From: Streptomyces echinoruber
Lineage (GTDB): Bacteria > Actinomycetota > Actinomycetes > Streptomycetales > Streptomycetaceae
Reading direction: 5' to 3'
NCBI RefSeq assembly: GCF_014651135.1
Contig: NZ_BMWH01000006.1
Location: 62,001-126,000, forward strand
DNA length: 64,000 nucleotides
This document shows, one piece after another, positions 8,855-19,445 of the stretch (positions are counted from its first letter, which is position 1; each line of letters opens with the position of its first letter). A program made the translations under genes and the position numbers. The notes below the pieces were generated by a model, which saw nothing but the letters and a program-made list of their open reading frames with translations, was not told the origin of the DNA and made no database searches.

Positions 8855-9739
8855 TCAGCGCTCCAGCAGCATCCGCTGCAGTTCCCGGGCCGCGCGGGGC
8901 GGGGCCACGTCGCTGCGGTGGGCCAGGGCGATGGTGCGGTGCAGGGCGGGGCGGGTCAGGGGGGTGACGCGCAGGCCGCGGCCGGAGCGGGCCGCGACCA
9001 TGCGGGGGACGACGGCCACGCCCAGCCCCGCGCGGACGAAGCCGAGTACCGCGTCCATCTCGCCGCCCTCGACGGCGAAGTCGGGTTCGAAGCCCTCGGC
9101 GCGGCATGCGGAGACGGTGAGTTCGCGCAGGTCGTAGCCGTGCCGGAACATCACCAGGCGCTCGTTCGCCAGATCGGCGACGCGTACCGTGCGCGCGCCC
9201 CGGCCGGGTGCCGGCGCCTCCGGGGAGGACACGACGACCAGGTCTTCGCGCAGCAGCTCCACCGTGGTCAGCGCGGGCGACGGGGTCGGCAGCGGCAGGA
9301 CGACCAGGGCGAGGTCCAGGGCGCCGCGGGCGAGCTCGCGCACCAGGTCGTGGGAGCCGCCCTCCTCGATCAGCAGGCGGATGCCGGGGTAGCGGTCGTG
9401 GAAGGCGCGCAGCACGTCCGGCAGCAGGCCGGTGCACAGGCTCGGGGTGGCGCCCAGGCGCACCCGGCCGCGGCGGAGCTGCACCAGCTCCTGCACCTCC
9501 TGGCGGGCGGTGTCCGCGTCGGCGAGGATACGGCGGGCCAGCGGCAGCAGCGCCTGGCCGGCGTCGGTCAGCGTGATGTTGCCCCGCGCCCGCAGGAACA
9601 GGTCGGCGCCCAGCTCCCGCTCCAGCGCCCGGATCTGCTGGGACAGCGACGGCTGGGCCACGTGCACCCGCTCCGCGGCGCGCGTGAAGTGCCGCGTCTC
9701 GGCGACGGCGACGAAGTACTGGAGCTGCTGGAACTGCAC
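8855..9739 (-). CDS. LysR-family regulator divergent from sdhCAB
   Basis: This 294-residue LysR-type protein has an N-terminal helix-turn-helix (FTRAAERVHVAQPSLSQQIR, about residues 15-34) and a periplasmic-binding-protein-like effector domain. The start is GTG 9739 (VQFQQLQYFVAVAE), where the family alignment begins; the longer open frame (to 9877) would run through the divergent promoter. LysR regulators usually control the divergent gene and themselves through T-N11-A dyads, and a perfect ATAG-N7-CTAT dyad sits 20 bases upstream. It therefore probably regulates succinate dehydrogenase. The inducer is unknown. Confidence 0.92.
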   Translation of the reverse strand: MQFQQLQYFVAVAETRHFTRAAERVHVAQPSLSQQIRALERELGADLFLRARGNITLTDAGQALLPLARRILADADTARQEVQELVQLRRGRVRLGATPSLCTGLLPDVLRAFHDRYPGIRLLIEEGGSHDLVRELARGALDLALVVLPLPTPSPALTTVELLREDLVVVSSPEAPAPGRGARTVRVADLANERLVMFRHGYDLRELTVSACRAEGFEPDFAVEGGEMDAVLGFVRAGLGVAVVPRMVAARSGRGLRVTPLTRPALHRTIALAHRSDVAPPRAARELQRMLLER

Positions 9740-9759
9740 GCCCGCAGCATACGCCCACC

Positions 9760-9774
9760 ATAGGCGGTGGCTAT
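9760..9774. promoter_or_regulatory. LysR-type operator dyad between lysR and sdhC
   Basis: ATAG-N7-CTAT spans 9760-9774 and contains the T-N11-A core (T9761, A9773) typical of LysR boxes. It is 20 bases upstream of the LysR start codon and 60 upstream of sdhC, a position suited to control of both genes. Confidence 0.7.
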
Positions 9775-9795
9775 CGAAACGAGCCGCACCATGTC

Positions 9796-9826
9796 TTGGA
9801 CCGATGGGATCCTTCGGCCCTAGCGT
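9796..9826 (+). promoter_or_regulatory. Candidate sdhC promoter, near-leaderless
   Basis: TTGGAC (9796-9801) and TAGCGT (9821-9826) are separated by 19 bases, a little long. Transcription would start about 9833, one or two bases before the sdhC ATG at 9835. No Shine-Dalgarno sequence lies in front of that ATG, which fits a leaderless mRNA. Confidence 0.45.
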
Positions 9827-9834
9827 GCTGTTCC

Positions 9835-10542
9835 ATGGCTCTGGCAACGCGGACGGACCGACGGCCGTCCATGGCACGCACCGTGTGGGACTCGACCGTC
9901 GGCAAGAAGGCCGTGATGGCGGTCAGCGGCCTGATCATGCTGCTGTACCTGATCGCCCACATGATCGGAAACCTGAAGATCTTCTTCGGGGCCGGGGAGT
10001 TCGACCACTACGCCCACTGGCTGCGCACCGTCGGCGAACCGTTCATGCACTACGAGTGGACGCTGTGGCTCATCCGCGTGGTGCTCGCGGCGGCCGTCGT
10101 CGCGCACGCCGTCTCCGCCTACCAGCTCAGCCGCCTCGACCTCAGGGCCCGGCCGCGCACGTACGTGCACAAAAGGCCGCGGGCCGGTTACGCCACCCGC
10201 ACCATGCGCTGGGGCGGCGTCATCCTCGGCCTGTTCCTCGTCTGGCACCTGCTGGATCTGACCGCCGGCACCGTGCATCCCGGCACCTTCCGGCCCGGGC
10301 ACCCGTACCGGAACGTCGTCTCCGACTTCTCCCACTGGTACAGCAACGTCGTCTACATCGCCGCGATGCTCGCGCTCGGCCTGCACATCCGGCACGGCTT
10401 CTGGAGCGCGGCCCAGACCCTCGGCGCCGGCAGCCGCACCCGCGACCGCGCCCTGAAGACCGTCGCCAACGTCCTCGCGCTGCTGCTCACGGCCGGCTTC
10501 GTCGCCGTCCCCGTGGGCGTCATGACCGGAGTGGTGAGCTGA
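9835..10542 (+). CDS. sdhC: Succinate dehydrogenase cytochrome b subunit (b558 family)
   Basis: This 235-residue membrane protein has five hydrophobic helices, with histidines positioned for haem ligation (for example LIAHMIGN, AAVVAHAVS, VWHLLDL and LGLHIRHG). Five helices in one polypeptide, with no separate SdhD, define the b558/Bacillus-type cytochrome b family. It anchors SdhA and SdhB and passes electrons to menaquinone. The ATG at 9835 (MALATRTDRRPSMARTVWDS) was chosen; an in-frame ATG 12 codons later is possible. It is the first gene of sdhCAB, three bases before sdhA. Confidence 0.93.
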   Translation: MALATRTDRRPSMARTVWDSTVGKKAVMAVSGLIMLLYLIAHMIGNLKIFFGAGEFDHYAHWLRTVGEPFMHYEWTLWLIRVVLAAAVVAHAVSAYQLSRLDLRARPRTYVHKRPRAGYATRTMRWGGVILGLFLVWHLLDLTAGTVHPGTFRPGHPYRNVVSDFSHWYSNVVYIAAMLALGLHIRHGFWSAAQTLGAGSRTRDRALKTVANVLALLLTAGFVAVPVGVMTGVVS

Positions 10543-10545
10543 TCC

Positions 10546-12518
<1,973 letters not shown>

Positions 12519-12522
<4 letters not shown>

Positions 12523-13268
12523 AGCTCACCCTGCGCGTCTGGCGGCAGAAGAACGCCGGCGCCGAAGGCCACATGTCCACCTACGAGGTGGACGGCATCT
12601 CGCCCGACATGTCGTTCCTGGAGATGCTCGACACCCTCAACGAGCGGCTCATCCTCCAGGGCGAGGAGCCGGTCGCCTTCGACCACGACTGCCGCGAGGG
12701 CATCTGCGGCGCCTGCTCCCTCGTCATCAACGGCGAGGCGCACGGCCCCGAGCGCACCACCACCTGCCAACTGCACATGCGGTCCTTCGAGGACGGCGAC
12801 GTGATCGACGTCGAGCCGTGGCGGGCCGCCGCCTTCCCGGTGATCAAGGACCTGGTGGTGGACCGCTCCGCGTTCGACCGGATCATCCAGGCCGGCGGCT
12901 ACATCACCGCCCCCACCGGCTCCGCACCCGAGGCGCACGCCACCCCGGTGCCCAAGGCCGACGCCGACTACGCCTTCGAGCACGCCGAGTGCATCGGCTG
13001 CGGCGCCTGTGTGGCCGCCTGCCCCAACGGCGCGGCGATGCTGTTCACCTCCGCCAAGGTCAACCACCTCAACGTGCTGCCGCAGGGCGCGCCCGAGCGG
13101 GAGACCCGGGTGCTGGACATGGTGGCGCAGATGGACGCCGAGGGCTTCGGCGGCTGCACCCTCACCGGCGAGTGCGCCACCGCCTGCCCGAAGGGCATCC
13201 CGCTCACCTCCATCACGCACATGAACAAGGAGTGGCTGCGCGCCACCCGCAAGGCGGCCCGCCGGTAG
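12519..13268 (+). CDS. sdhB: Succinate dehydrogenase iron-sulfur subunit
   Basis: This 249-residue protein carries electrons from FAD to quinone. The N-terminal plant-type ferredoxin domain has the [2Fe-2S] cysteines in [10 protein letters not shown] and a later TTTCQLH. The C-terminal domain has [14 protein letters not shown] and [14 protein letters not shown] for the [4Fe-4S] and [3Fe-4S] clusters. The ATG lies within the sdhA stop region (ATGA overlap). A hairpin about 40 bases downstream probably ends the operon. Confidence 0.95.
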
Positions 13269-13309
13269 CGCCGCCCGGGCAGGAGACGTTCGCCGGCAGG
13301 GTGCGGACG

Positions 13310-13348
13310 GGCGGGACCGGTCGTGGTGCTCGTGACACCGGTCCCGCC
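13310..13348 (+). terminator. Hairpin terminator after sdhCAB
   Basis: A perfect 12-bp stem (GGCGGGACCGGT at 13310-13321 with 13337-13348) closes a 15-base loop, starting 41 bases after the sdhB stop. Confidence 0.7.
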
Positions 13349-13499
13349 AGGCACCCCGCACATTCAACAAGCCCACACCAGCCTGCTCAGCGCCGGTCAC
13401 GCACAGGTCAGCCGCCGCCGGGACAACAAGGGAGGCGGAGTCGCGCACCGCGGCCCGCCCGGCACCCGCCGCACCCGGCCCGCGACCAGGAGATGAGCC

Positions 13500-14276
13500 A
13501 TGACCGGCGTCACCACGCTCGACCGGCCACCGCAGCCGGCCACCCCCACCCGCTACACCGTCGCCCTCGCCCGTGACGAGGAGGACGTACGGGCCGCGCA
13601 GCGCCTGCGGCACGAGGTCTTCGCCGGGGAGATGGGCGCGCTGCTGCCTACACCGCAGCCCGGGTACGACACCGACGCCTTCGACGCGTACTGCGACCAC
13701 CTCCTGGTGCGCGACACGCTCACCGGGCAGGTCGTCGGCACCTACCGGCTGCTGCCGCCCGAGCGGGCCGCGATCGCCGGACGGCTGTACGCGCAGGGCG
13801 AGTTCGACCTGAGCGCGCTGGAGGACATCCGTCCGGACCTGGTCGAGGCCGGCCGCTCCTGCGTCCACCCCGACCACCGCGACGGCACGGTCATCGGCCT
13901 CATCTGGGCGGGCATCGCCCGCTACATGACCGACCGCGGCCACGCGTGGCTGGCCGGCTGCTGCTCCGTCCCGCTCGCCGACGGCGGCGCCCTGGCCGCC
14001 GCCGCCTGGGAGCGCGTACGGACCCGGCACCTGGCGCCGCGGGAGTACCGGGTGCGGCCGCTGCTGCCCTGGGACCCGGCGTCCGCGCCCCCGGCCGCCG
14101 GCGCCGAACCGCCCGCCCTGCTGCGCGGCTACCTGCGCCTGGGCGCCTGGGTGTGCGGCGAGCCCGCCCACGACCCGGACTTCCAGGTCGCCGACCTGTA
14201 CGTGCTGCTGCCGATGAGCCGGGTCAACCCCCGCTACCTGCGGCACTTCCTCTCCCTGGCGCCGGCGGCCCGATGA
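13500..14276 (+). CDS. olsB: GNAT-type N-acyltransferase, OlsB-like (ornithine lipid synthesis)
   Basis: This 258-residue protein has the features of the OlsB acyltransferase group: an N-terminal RLRHEVFAGEMG segment, CDHLLVRD, VVGTYRLL and EAGRSCVHPDHRDG. OlsB transfers a 3-hydroxyacyl group from acyl-ACP to the alpha-amino group of ornithine to make lyso-ornithine lipid. The ATG at 13500 follows GGAGAT. Its stop overlaps the ATG of the olsA-like gene (ATGA), which supports the two-step pathway assignment. Ornithine lipids are phosphorus-free membrane lipids often raised under phosphate limitation. Confidence 0.85.
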   Translation: MTGVTTLDRPPQPATPTRYTVALARDEEDVRAAQRLRHEVFAGEMGALLPTPQPGYDTDAFDAYCDHLLVRDTLTGQVVGTYRLLPPERAAIAGRLYAQGEFDLSALEDIRPDLVEAGRSCVHPDHRDGTVIGLIWAGIARYMTDRGHAWLAGCCSVPLADGGALAAAAWERVRTRHLAPREYRVRPLLPWDPASAPPAAGAEPPALLRGYLRLGAWVCGEPAHDPDFQVADLYVLLPMSRVNPRYLRHFLSLAPAAR

Positions 14277-15316
14277 GCGGATGGCTGCCGAACGCGCCCT
14301 GCACCCCCGGCACCTGCGTGGCACCGGCCAGGTCCGCCCTGGCCGTGCCGCGCGCCGTGCTGCGCCTGACCGCGGTGGCCCTGGTGCTGCTGGCGGGGAT
14401 CGCGCTGGCACCGCTCGGCGGGAGGATCCCCGCCGGGGCGGTGCGGCGGTGGTGCCGGGCGCTGGTGCGGGCCGTGGGCGTCCGGGTCCGCGTCAGCGGG
14501 GCCGCCGCGTCCACCGGCGGGCTGCTCCTGGTCGCCAACCACATCTCCTGGCTGGACGTCCCGCTGCTCGCCGCCGTCCGGCCCGCCCGCATGCTCGCCA
14601 AGTCCGAGATCCGCGACTGGCCCGTCGCCGGCCGGCTCGCCGCCCGCGCCGGCACCCTGTTCCTGCACCGGGACCGGCTGCGCACGCTGCCCGGGACCGT
14701 CGCCCGCATCGCGGACGCGCTGCGCGCCGGCGCGGCCGTCGCGGCCTTCCCCGAGGGCAGCACCTGGTGCGGCCGTGCCCAGGGACCGTTCCGGCGGGCC
14801 GTGTTCCAGGCCGCCCTGGACGCGGGCGCCGCCGTGCAGCCGGTGCGCATCCGCTACCGGCTGGCCGACGGCACGCCCGCCACGGCCCCGGCGTTCGTCG
14901 GCGAGGACACCTTCCTCGCCTCGGTGTGGCGGGTGGCCTGCGCGCGCGGCCTGGTCGCCGAGGTCGAGGTGCTGCCGGTCCTCCCGCCCGGCAGCCGCCC
15001 CGACCGCCGCCTGCTGGCCCGCGCCGCCCAGCCGGGCCGCACCGGCGAACCGGACTGGGCGCACGCCGCCCTGGTCGCGCGGCACCGCGACACCCCCGCG
15101 GCCGCCGCGGCACCGCCGGCCGCCACCCCGCGCGAGCCGGTCGCCACCCCGCGCGAGCCGGTCGCCGTTCCGCGCGAGCCGGGTGCCACCCCGTACGAGC
15201 CGGGTGTCGCTCCGCGCGAGCCGGCCGCCGCCCGGCCGGCGGCGCACCGCCGCCGGACTTCGGCGGCGGTGCCGCGGGACCGTGCGCGGGGCGGGGCCGC
15301 GGGCCCTACCGCGTGA
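14273..15316 (+). CDS. olsA: 1-acyl-glycerol-3-phosphate acyltransferase-like protein, OlsA-like
   Basis: This 347-residue protein has one or two N-terminal membrane segments and the PlsC acyltransferase blocks: the catalytic NHISWLD (NHX4D) near residue 88, FLHRDR and FPEGST. Coupled to the OlsB-like gene, it is expected to O-acylate lyso-ornithine lipid. The C-terminal 60 residues are a degenerate heptad repeat (ATPREPV type) encoded by a 21-bp tandem repeat and end in an Arg/Ala tail. That extension is unusual for the family and looks like recent repeat expansion. Its 3' end overlaps the convergent LLM gene by 11 bases. Confidence 0.85.
   Translation: MSGWLPNAPCTPGTCVAPARSALAVPRAVLRLTAVALVLLAGIALAPLGGRIPAGAVRRWCRALVRAVGVRVRVSGAAASTGGLLLVANHISWLDVPLLAAVRPARMLAKSEIRDWPVAGRLAARAGTLFLHRDRLRTLPGTVARIADALRAGAAVAAFPEGSTWCGRAQGPFRRAVFQAALDAGAAVQPVRIRYRLADGTPATAPAFVGEDTFLASVWRVACARGLVAEVEVLPVLPPGSRPDRRLLARAAQPGRTGEPDWAHAALVARHRDTPAAAAAPPAATPREPVATPREPVAVPREPGATPYEPGVAPREPAAARPAAHRRRTSAAVPRDRARGGAAGPTA
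15122..15226 (+). repeat. 21-bp coding tandem repeat, five copies
   Basis: Units start at 15122, 15143, 15164, 15185 and 15206. The first two are identical, with core CCGCGCGAGCCGG. Each encodes seven residues (ATPREPV-like) in the tail of the OlsA-like protein. Confidence 0.85.
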
Positions 15317-16304
15317 AGATCCGCGCGAGCCCGCGATAGGAGTCCAGCAGCGCCGCCCGGTCGTAGGTGCTGGTGGTGACCAGCACCTCCTGCGCGCCGG
15401 TCTCCTTCAGCACCGTCTCCAGCTCGTCGGCGACCTGCTCCTCGGTGCCGGCGATGTGGCCGCGCAGCCCGGCCTCGTAGAAGCCGCGCTCCTTTTCGCC
15501 CATCCGCAGGGCCGCCACCCGCTCGGCCGGCGGCAGCGGCGGGAAGGTGCCGCGGGTGCGGGCGTGGGCCATGGACCAGGCCTCCGGGACGAGCAGCCGG
15601 CGCGCCTGCTGTGCGGTGGCGGCGACCGCGACCGTACCGGAGATCACCACGTACGGCTCCCGCGCCCAGTCGGAGGGGCGGAACCGCGCGCGGTAGCGGT
15701 CGATGCCGCGCAGCATCCGCTCACGGTCCCGCAGGTCCCCGATGACCAGGGGCAGGCCGGCCCGGGCGGCGATCACCGCGCCCTCGCCCATGGCCAGCAC
15801 GAACGGCGGCACCCGCATCCCCTCCGCGGGCCGTGCGTGCACCCCGGTCGGGGAGGTGCCGCGGAACCAGCCGAGCAGCTCCTGGAGCTGGGCGGCGAAG
15901 TCCTCGGCGTCCTCCTTGTCGTGGCCGAGCGCCCTGCGCACCCCGTCGGTGAAGCCGACCGAGCGGCCCAGGCCCATGTCGATCCGGCCCGGGTACAGCG
16001 CCTCCAGCACCCCGAACTGCTCGGCGACGACCAGGGGCCGGTGGTTGGGCAGCATCACCCCGCCGGTGCCCACCCGCAGGGTGCGGGTGGCCGCGGCGAC
16101 GGCGGCGGCCAGCACGGTCGGCGCGGACCCGGCGACCCCGGGCACGCCGTGGTGCTCGGCGACCCAGAACCGGTGGTAGCCCAGCGCCTCCACCTCGCGT
16201 GCCAGCCGCACGGTGTCGCGCAGCGCCTCCGCGGCGGTGTGGCCCTCGCGGATGCGGGAGCGGTCCAGGACGGAGAAACGTGTCGAGGCGATCAGCGAAC
16301 TCAC
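15306..16304 (-). CDS. Luciferase-like monooxygenase family oxidoreductase (LLM class)
   Basis: This 332-residue protein begins FSVLDRSRIREGHTAAEAL after a short leader and continues with FWVAEHHGVPG, VGTGGVMLPNHRPL and IDMGLGRSVGFT, all typical of the MsnO8-type branch of flavin-dependent luciferase-like monooxygenases. Members use FMNH2 or F420; the substrate is unknown. GTG 16304 was preferred; an upstream TTG at 16316 has no Shine-Dalgarno sequence. A strong hairpin (16319-16353) ends only 14 bases before the start, leaving almost no room for a dedicated promoter. The gene may therefore depend on read-through from the symporter operon. Confidence 0.85.
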   Translation of the reverse strand: MSSLIASTRFSVLDRSRIREGHTAAEALRDTVRLAREVEALGYHRFWVAEHHGVPGVAGSAPTVLAAAVAAATRTLRVGTGGVMLPNHRPLVVAEQFGVLEALYPGRIDMGLGRSVGFTDGVRRALGHDKEDAEDFAAQLQELLGWFRGTSPTGVHARPAEGMRVPPFVLAMGEGAVIAARAGLPLVIGDLRDRERMLRGIDRYRARFRPSDWAREPYVVISGTVAVAATAQQARRLLVPEAWSMAHARTRGTFPPLPPAERVAALRMGEKERGFYEAGLRGHIAGTEEQVADELETVLKETGAQEVLVTTSTYDRAALLDSYRGLARIFTR

Positions 16305-16318
16305 ACCGGGTTCCAACG

Positions 16319-16353
16319 CCGGGGAGGCGGCAGGATTCCCGCCGCCTCCCCGG
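16319..16353 (-). terminator. Terminator or attenuator between symporter and LLM gene
   Basis: A perfect 13-bp stem (CCGGGGAGGCGGC, 16319-16331 with 16341-16353) with a 9-base loop lies 10 bases after the symporter stop and 14 bases before the LLM start, both on the minus strand. Besides ending the symporter mRNA, it could control read-through into the LLM gene. Confidence 0.75.
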
Positions 16354-16362
16354 ACGCCCGGC

Positions 16363-17961
16363 TCACTCCTCGGCGCCGACCAGCATCCGCACCTCGAAGT
16401 CCTGGTACGCCGCGCGGTCCTGCTGCTCCGGCGGGTTCAGCACCGTGCCGAGCCAGCCCAGCAGGAAGCCCACCGGGATGGAGACCAGGCCGGGGTTCTG
16501 CAGCGGGAACCAGGCGAAGTCGGCGTGCGGGTAGAAGGAGTCCGGCCGGGAGGACACCACGGGCGAGAACACCACGAGCAGGACGGAGCAGAGCAGGCCG
16601 CCGCCCAGGCTCAGCAGCGCGCCCCGCGCGGAGAAGCGGCGCCAGAACAGGGTGTACACGAGCGTCGGCAGAATCGCGGACGCGGCGATGGCGAAGGCGA
16701 GGAAGGCCAGCGTCGCGGTGTTGGCGCCCCAGGAGACCAGGGCGAGCAGCATGCCCAGGACACCGATGACGACGGCGGCCAGCCGGGCCACCGTCAGCTC
16801 CTCGGCCTGGCTCACCCGGCCCCGGCGGAGCTCGCCGTACACGTCGTGGGCGAGGGAGGACGCCGCCGCCAGGGTGAGACCGGCCGCGACCGCGAGCAGG
16901 GTGACGAAGGCCAGGCAGGACAGCAGGGCGGTGAGCAGGCCGCCGCCCAGGGAGTGGGCGAGCAGCAGGACGGAGGCGTTGCCGGTGCGGTCCGTGCCGG
17001 CGATGGTGTCCCGGCCGACGACGGCGGTCGCGCCCAGGCCGAGGACGCCGGCGCCCAGGCAGATCAGGCCCACCAGGCCGACGGCCCACACCACGGACGA
17101 GCGCAGCACGCCGACGCTGCGCGGGGCGAGCAGCCGCATCAGGACGTGGGGGAGCGCCGCCAGGCCGAGCACGATGGCCAGCTGGAGGCTGAAGAAGTCC
17201 AGCTTGCTGGCGGCGCTGCCGCCGTAGCGCAGTCCGGGCTGCAGGAACCGGGTGCTCTCCCCGCTGTGGTCGGCGGCCGCGGTGAGCAGGGCGTTCGGGT
17301 TCCAGCCGTAGCGGTGCAGCACCAGGGCCGCGGTGACCGTGACGCCCACGACGAGCATCACGGCCTTGATGACCTGGATGACGGTGGCACCCGGCATGCC
17401 GCCCAGGGAGGCGTACATGATGACGATGGTGCCGATGACGACCACGCACAGCGTGCGGGTGGTGGCGCCGGGCTCGCCGGTGAACTGGGTCAGCAGGGCG
17501 ACGCTGCCGACGAGCTGGGCCACCAGGTACAGGACGGCGATGACGACGGTGCACAGGGCCAGCGCCAGCCGCACCGGCCGCTGCTGCCGGGGCATGCGCA
17601 GCGCCACCGTGTCACCGAGGGTGAACCGGCCCGCGCGGTGCAGGGGTTCGGCGATCAGCAGCAGCACCGCCATCCAGGCGACGGTGGTGCCCACCAGGTA
17701 CATCAGCCCGTCGTAGCCGGTCAGGGCGACCAGCCCGGTGCTGCCCAGCAGGGTCGCGGCGGACACGTAGTCGCCGCACATGGCCAGGCCGTTGCGCAGC
17801 GGCGACATGGAGCGGTTGCCGAGGTAGAACTCGCCGATCTCGTCGCGCTGGGGCGCGGTCAGCAGGGCCGTGAACAGCGTGATCACGACCACCGACAGGA
17901 ACAGGACGAACGTCAGCCGCAGACTGGCGGCGTCGACGACACCGGCGGACAGCGTCACCAC
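16363..17961 (-). CDS. Sodium:solute symporter, acetate/monocarboxylate type (ActP/MctC-like)
   Basis: This 532-residue membrane protein has about 13 hydrophobic segments. Sodium:solute symporter family stretches are visible (FYLGNRSMSPLRNGLAMCGD, SAATLLGSTGLVALTGYDG and SLGGMPGATVIQVIKAVML). The double GTG at 17961/17958 follows GGAGGGGG. Its start overlaps the stop of the DUF485 gene, the arrangement found for YjcH-ActP acetate permeases. Probable substrates are acetate, propionate or pyruvate. A hairpin terminator follows immediately. Confidence 0.9.
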   Translation of the reverse strand: MVTLSAGVVDAASLRLTFVLFLSVVVITLFTALLTAPQRDEIGEFYLGNRSMSPLRNGLAMCGDYVSAATLLGSTGLVALTGYDGLMYLVGTTVAWMAVLLLIAEPLHRAGRFTLGDTVALRMPRQQRPVRLALALCTVVIAVLYLVAQLVGSVALLTQFTGEPGATTRTLCVVVIGTIVIMYASLGGMPGATVIQVIKAVMLVVGVTVTAALVLHRYGWNPNALLTAAADHSGESTRFLQPGLRYGGSAASKLDFFSLQLAIVLGLAALPHVLMRLLAPRSVGVLRSSVVWAVGLVGLICLGAGVLGLGATAVVGRDTIAGTDRTGNASVLLLAHSLGGGLLTALLSCLAFVTLLAVAAGLTLAAASSLAHDVYGELRRGRVSQAEELTVARLAAVVIGVLGMLLALVSWGANTATLAFLAFAIAASAILPTLVYTLFWRRFSARGALLSLGGGLLCSVLLVVFSPVVSSRPDSFYPHADFAWFPLQNPGLVSIPVGFLLGWLGTVLNPPEQQDRAAYQDFEVRMLVGAEE

Positions 17962-18389
17962 GTGCGGCCCCCCTCCGGAGCGCGGGCCGGGGCCGGTCCG
18001 GTCGCGCGCGGCGGCACGCCCGCGCCGGGAGACGCAGCCGGGGTGTGCCGTCCGCGCGCGAGTGCGCGGGCGGCGGGGTCGACCCGGGTGCGCATGTGCC
18101 GCACGTAGCGCCACGCGGTCACGCCCATCACCGCGAACTGCGCCAGCCCGAGGGCGAGTCCGAGCGTCATGCGGCCGGCCAGGGTCAGGTTCATCACCAC
18201 GGGCGCGAAACCCGACAGCAGCACGTACAGCAGGAAGCTGCTCACGGACAGCACCGTCGCCCGGAACCCGAACCGGTACTGGGCGCGGCGCAGGGCGTGG
18301 AACTCCGGCTCCTCGGAGGGGTGTTGAGGCGGCGGCGCGGGCGCGGCGTACGGGGCGGCCAGGTCGGGCCGTGGTGGGAAGTCGGACAC
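17955..18389 (-). CDS. DUF485 small membrane protein partner of symporter
   Basis: This 144-residue protein has a Pro/Ala-rich N-terminus and two membrane helices (TVLSVSSFLLYVLLSGFAPV and LGLALGLAQFAVMGVTAWRY). DUF485 proteins such as YjcH are encoded next to acetate-type symporters. The start is GTG 18389 with AAGG upstream. Its last codons overlap the symporter GTG, so the pair is translationally coupled. The Pro/Arg-rich C-terminal 35 residues are probably disordered. Confidence 0.85.
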   Translation of the reverse strand: MSDFPPRPDLAAPYAAPAPPPQHPSEEPEFHALRRAQYRFGFRATVLSVSSFLLYVLLSGFAPVVMNLTLAGRMTLGLALGLAQFAVMGVTAWRYVRHMRTRVDPAARALARGRHTPAASPGAGVPPRATGPAPARAPEGGRTW

Positions 18390-18871
18390 GGGCGTACCTT
18401 CTTCGCTGCTGCCGCACGGCGCACCGGAGCCCCGGGCCGGCTCCGGGCAGGCGGAGACGGACCGGCACGCAGTGCGGCGCGGGCCGTTCGGTCGGGTGGG
18501 GGGAGCATCCGAATGCGCGCTGTTCGGACCGTGCGGGACGTTCCCGGGTTCGGGTGGACGGCCCTGCGGCCCCGCCGGGTGGCGACGGAGCCGGAAGCGG
18601 AGTATGGCAGCGGGCTCTCCGCGGGATCAACCGTTGTGACGGACACCTTTCCCGCCCGTCCGGGGTACGTCCCGCACGTCCGCATTCGTCCGTGGCCCGG
18701 CGGGCCCGGTGGGCGGGGCCGGGCCGGTGCCGTGCACCGGGGAGATGTCCCAACCACCTTTTGAAACCTGTGTGTTGATGTAGCGATGAGGTTGGGGAAG
18801 TTCCGGTTGCCGAAGCCGTCGCCGCGGGCGGTCGTGTCTCCGCGAGGGCGGAGGTTGTCCAGGGTGGCCGG
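18390..18871. other. Intergenic region between DUF485 and HAD genes
   Basis: This 482-base stretch contains no convincing gene. Besides the promoter candidate at 18601-18630, it holds an inverted repeat TCCGAA-N9-TTCGGA (18518-18538) in the leader of the minus-strand operon, which could be an operator. The less GC-rich part around 18745-18800 may hold the HAD promoter, but no well-spaced boxes were found. Confidence 0.4.
18601..18630 (-). promoter_or_regulatory. Candidate promoter of DUF485-symporter operon
   Basis: On the minus strand TTGATC (18625-18630) and CATACT (18601-18606) are separated by 18 bases, close to the housekeeping consensus. It would give a leader of about 200 bases before the DUF485 GTG. 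Confidence 0.55.
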
Positions 18872-19363
18872 GTGACCGACAGCAGCCCGCGTCCGCTCGC
18901 CGTGTTCGACCTGGACCACACCCTCGCCGACACCGCGCACCGGCAGCGGTTCCTGGAGCGCCGGCCGAAGGACTGGGACGCCTTCTTCGCGGCCGCCCCG
19001 CAGGACCCGCCGCTCGCACGGGGCGTCGCGCTGCTCCACCGGTGGGCACGGGAGTGCGAGATCGTCTACCTCACCGGGCGGCCCGAGCGCTGCCGCCGCG
19101 CCACGCTCGACCGGCTCGCCGCCCACGGCCTGCCCGAGGGCCGGGTGCACATGCGGCGCGACGACGACCGCAGGCCCGCCCGGCGCACCAAACTGGAGGT
19201 CCTGCGCCGGCCGGCCGGCCGCCGGGAGATCCGCGTCCTGGTGGACGACGGCGAGCTGGTGTGCGCGGACGCCGAGCGGGCCGGCTTCCCCGTGGTACGG
19301 GCCCGCTGGGCCGCGCCGTCGGCGTCGCTGCGGGCGGCGCAGGAGAAGGAGGGGCGCACCTGA
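18872..19363 (+). CDS. HAD-superfamily hydrolase (phosphatase-like)
   Basis: This 163-residue protein starts at GTG 18872. The catalytic motif I is FDLDHTLADT, with the nucleophile and acid Asp near residues 13 and 15. Motif II is in IVYLTGRPE, and motif IV is in VLVDDGELV. The short length and lack of a large cap suggest a C0-type phosphatase acting on a macromolecular or small phosphoester; the substrate is unknown. It is convergent with dodecin. Confidence 0.8.
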   Translation: MTDSSPRPLAVFDLDHTLADTAHRQRFLERRPKDWDAFFAAAPQDPPLARGVALLHRWARECEIVYLTGRPERCRRATLDRLAAHGLPEGRVHMRRDDDRRPARRTKLEVLRRPAGRREIRVLVDDGELVCADAERAGFPVVRARWAAPSASLRAAQEKEGRT

Positions 19364-19390
19364 GCGCGTCAGGAGGAACGTTCCCGGGCG

Positions 19391-19426
19391 CGTCGGAAGG
19401 GGCGCACCCGGGCGTCCCTCCCGACG
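19391..19426. terminator. Hairpin between HAD gene and dodecin gene
   Basis: CGTCGGAAGGG (19391-19401) pairs with 19416-19426 with one mismatch around a 14-base loop, between two convergent genes. Confidence 0.5.
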
Positions 19427-19445
19427 CCGTGCGGGAGTGTCCGGG

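Noticed and set aside
18745..18800. Promoter for the HAD gene (TTTTGA / TAGCGA)
   Set aside because: The boxes match weakly and the spacing is 16 bases or less, so the evidence is too thin.
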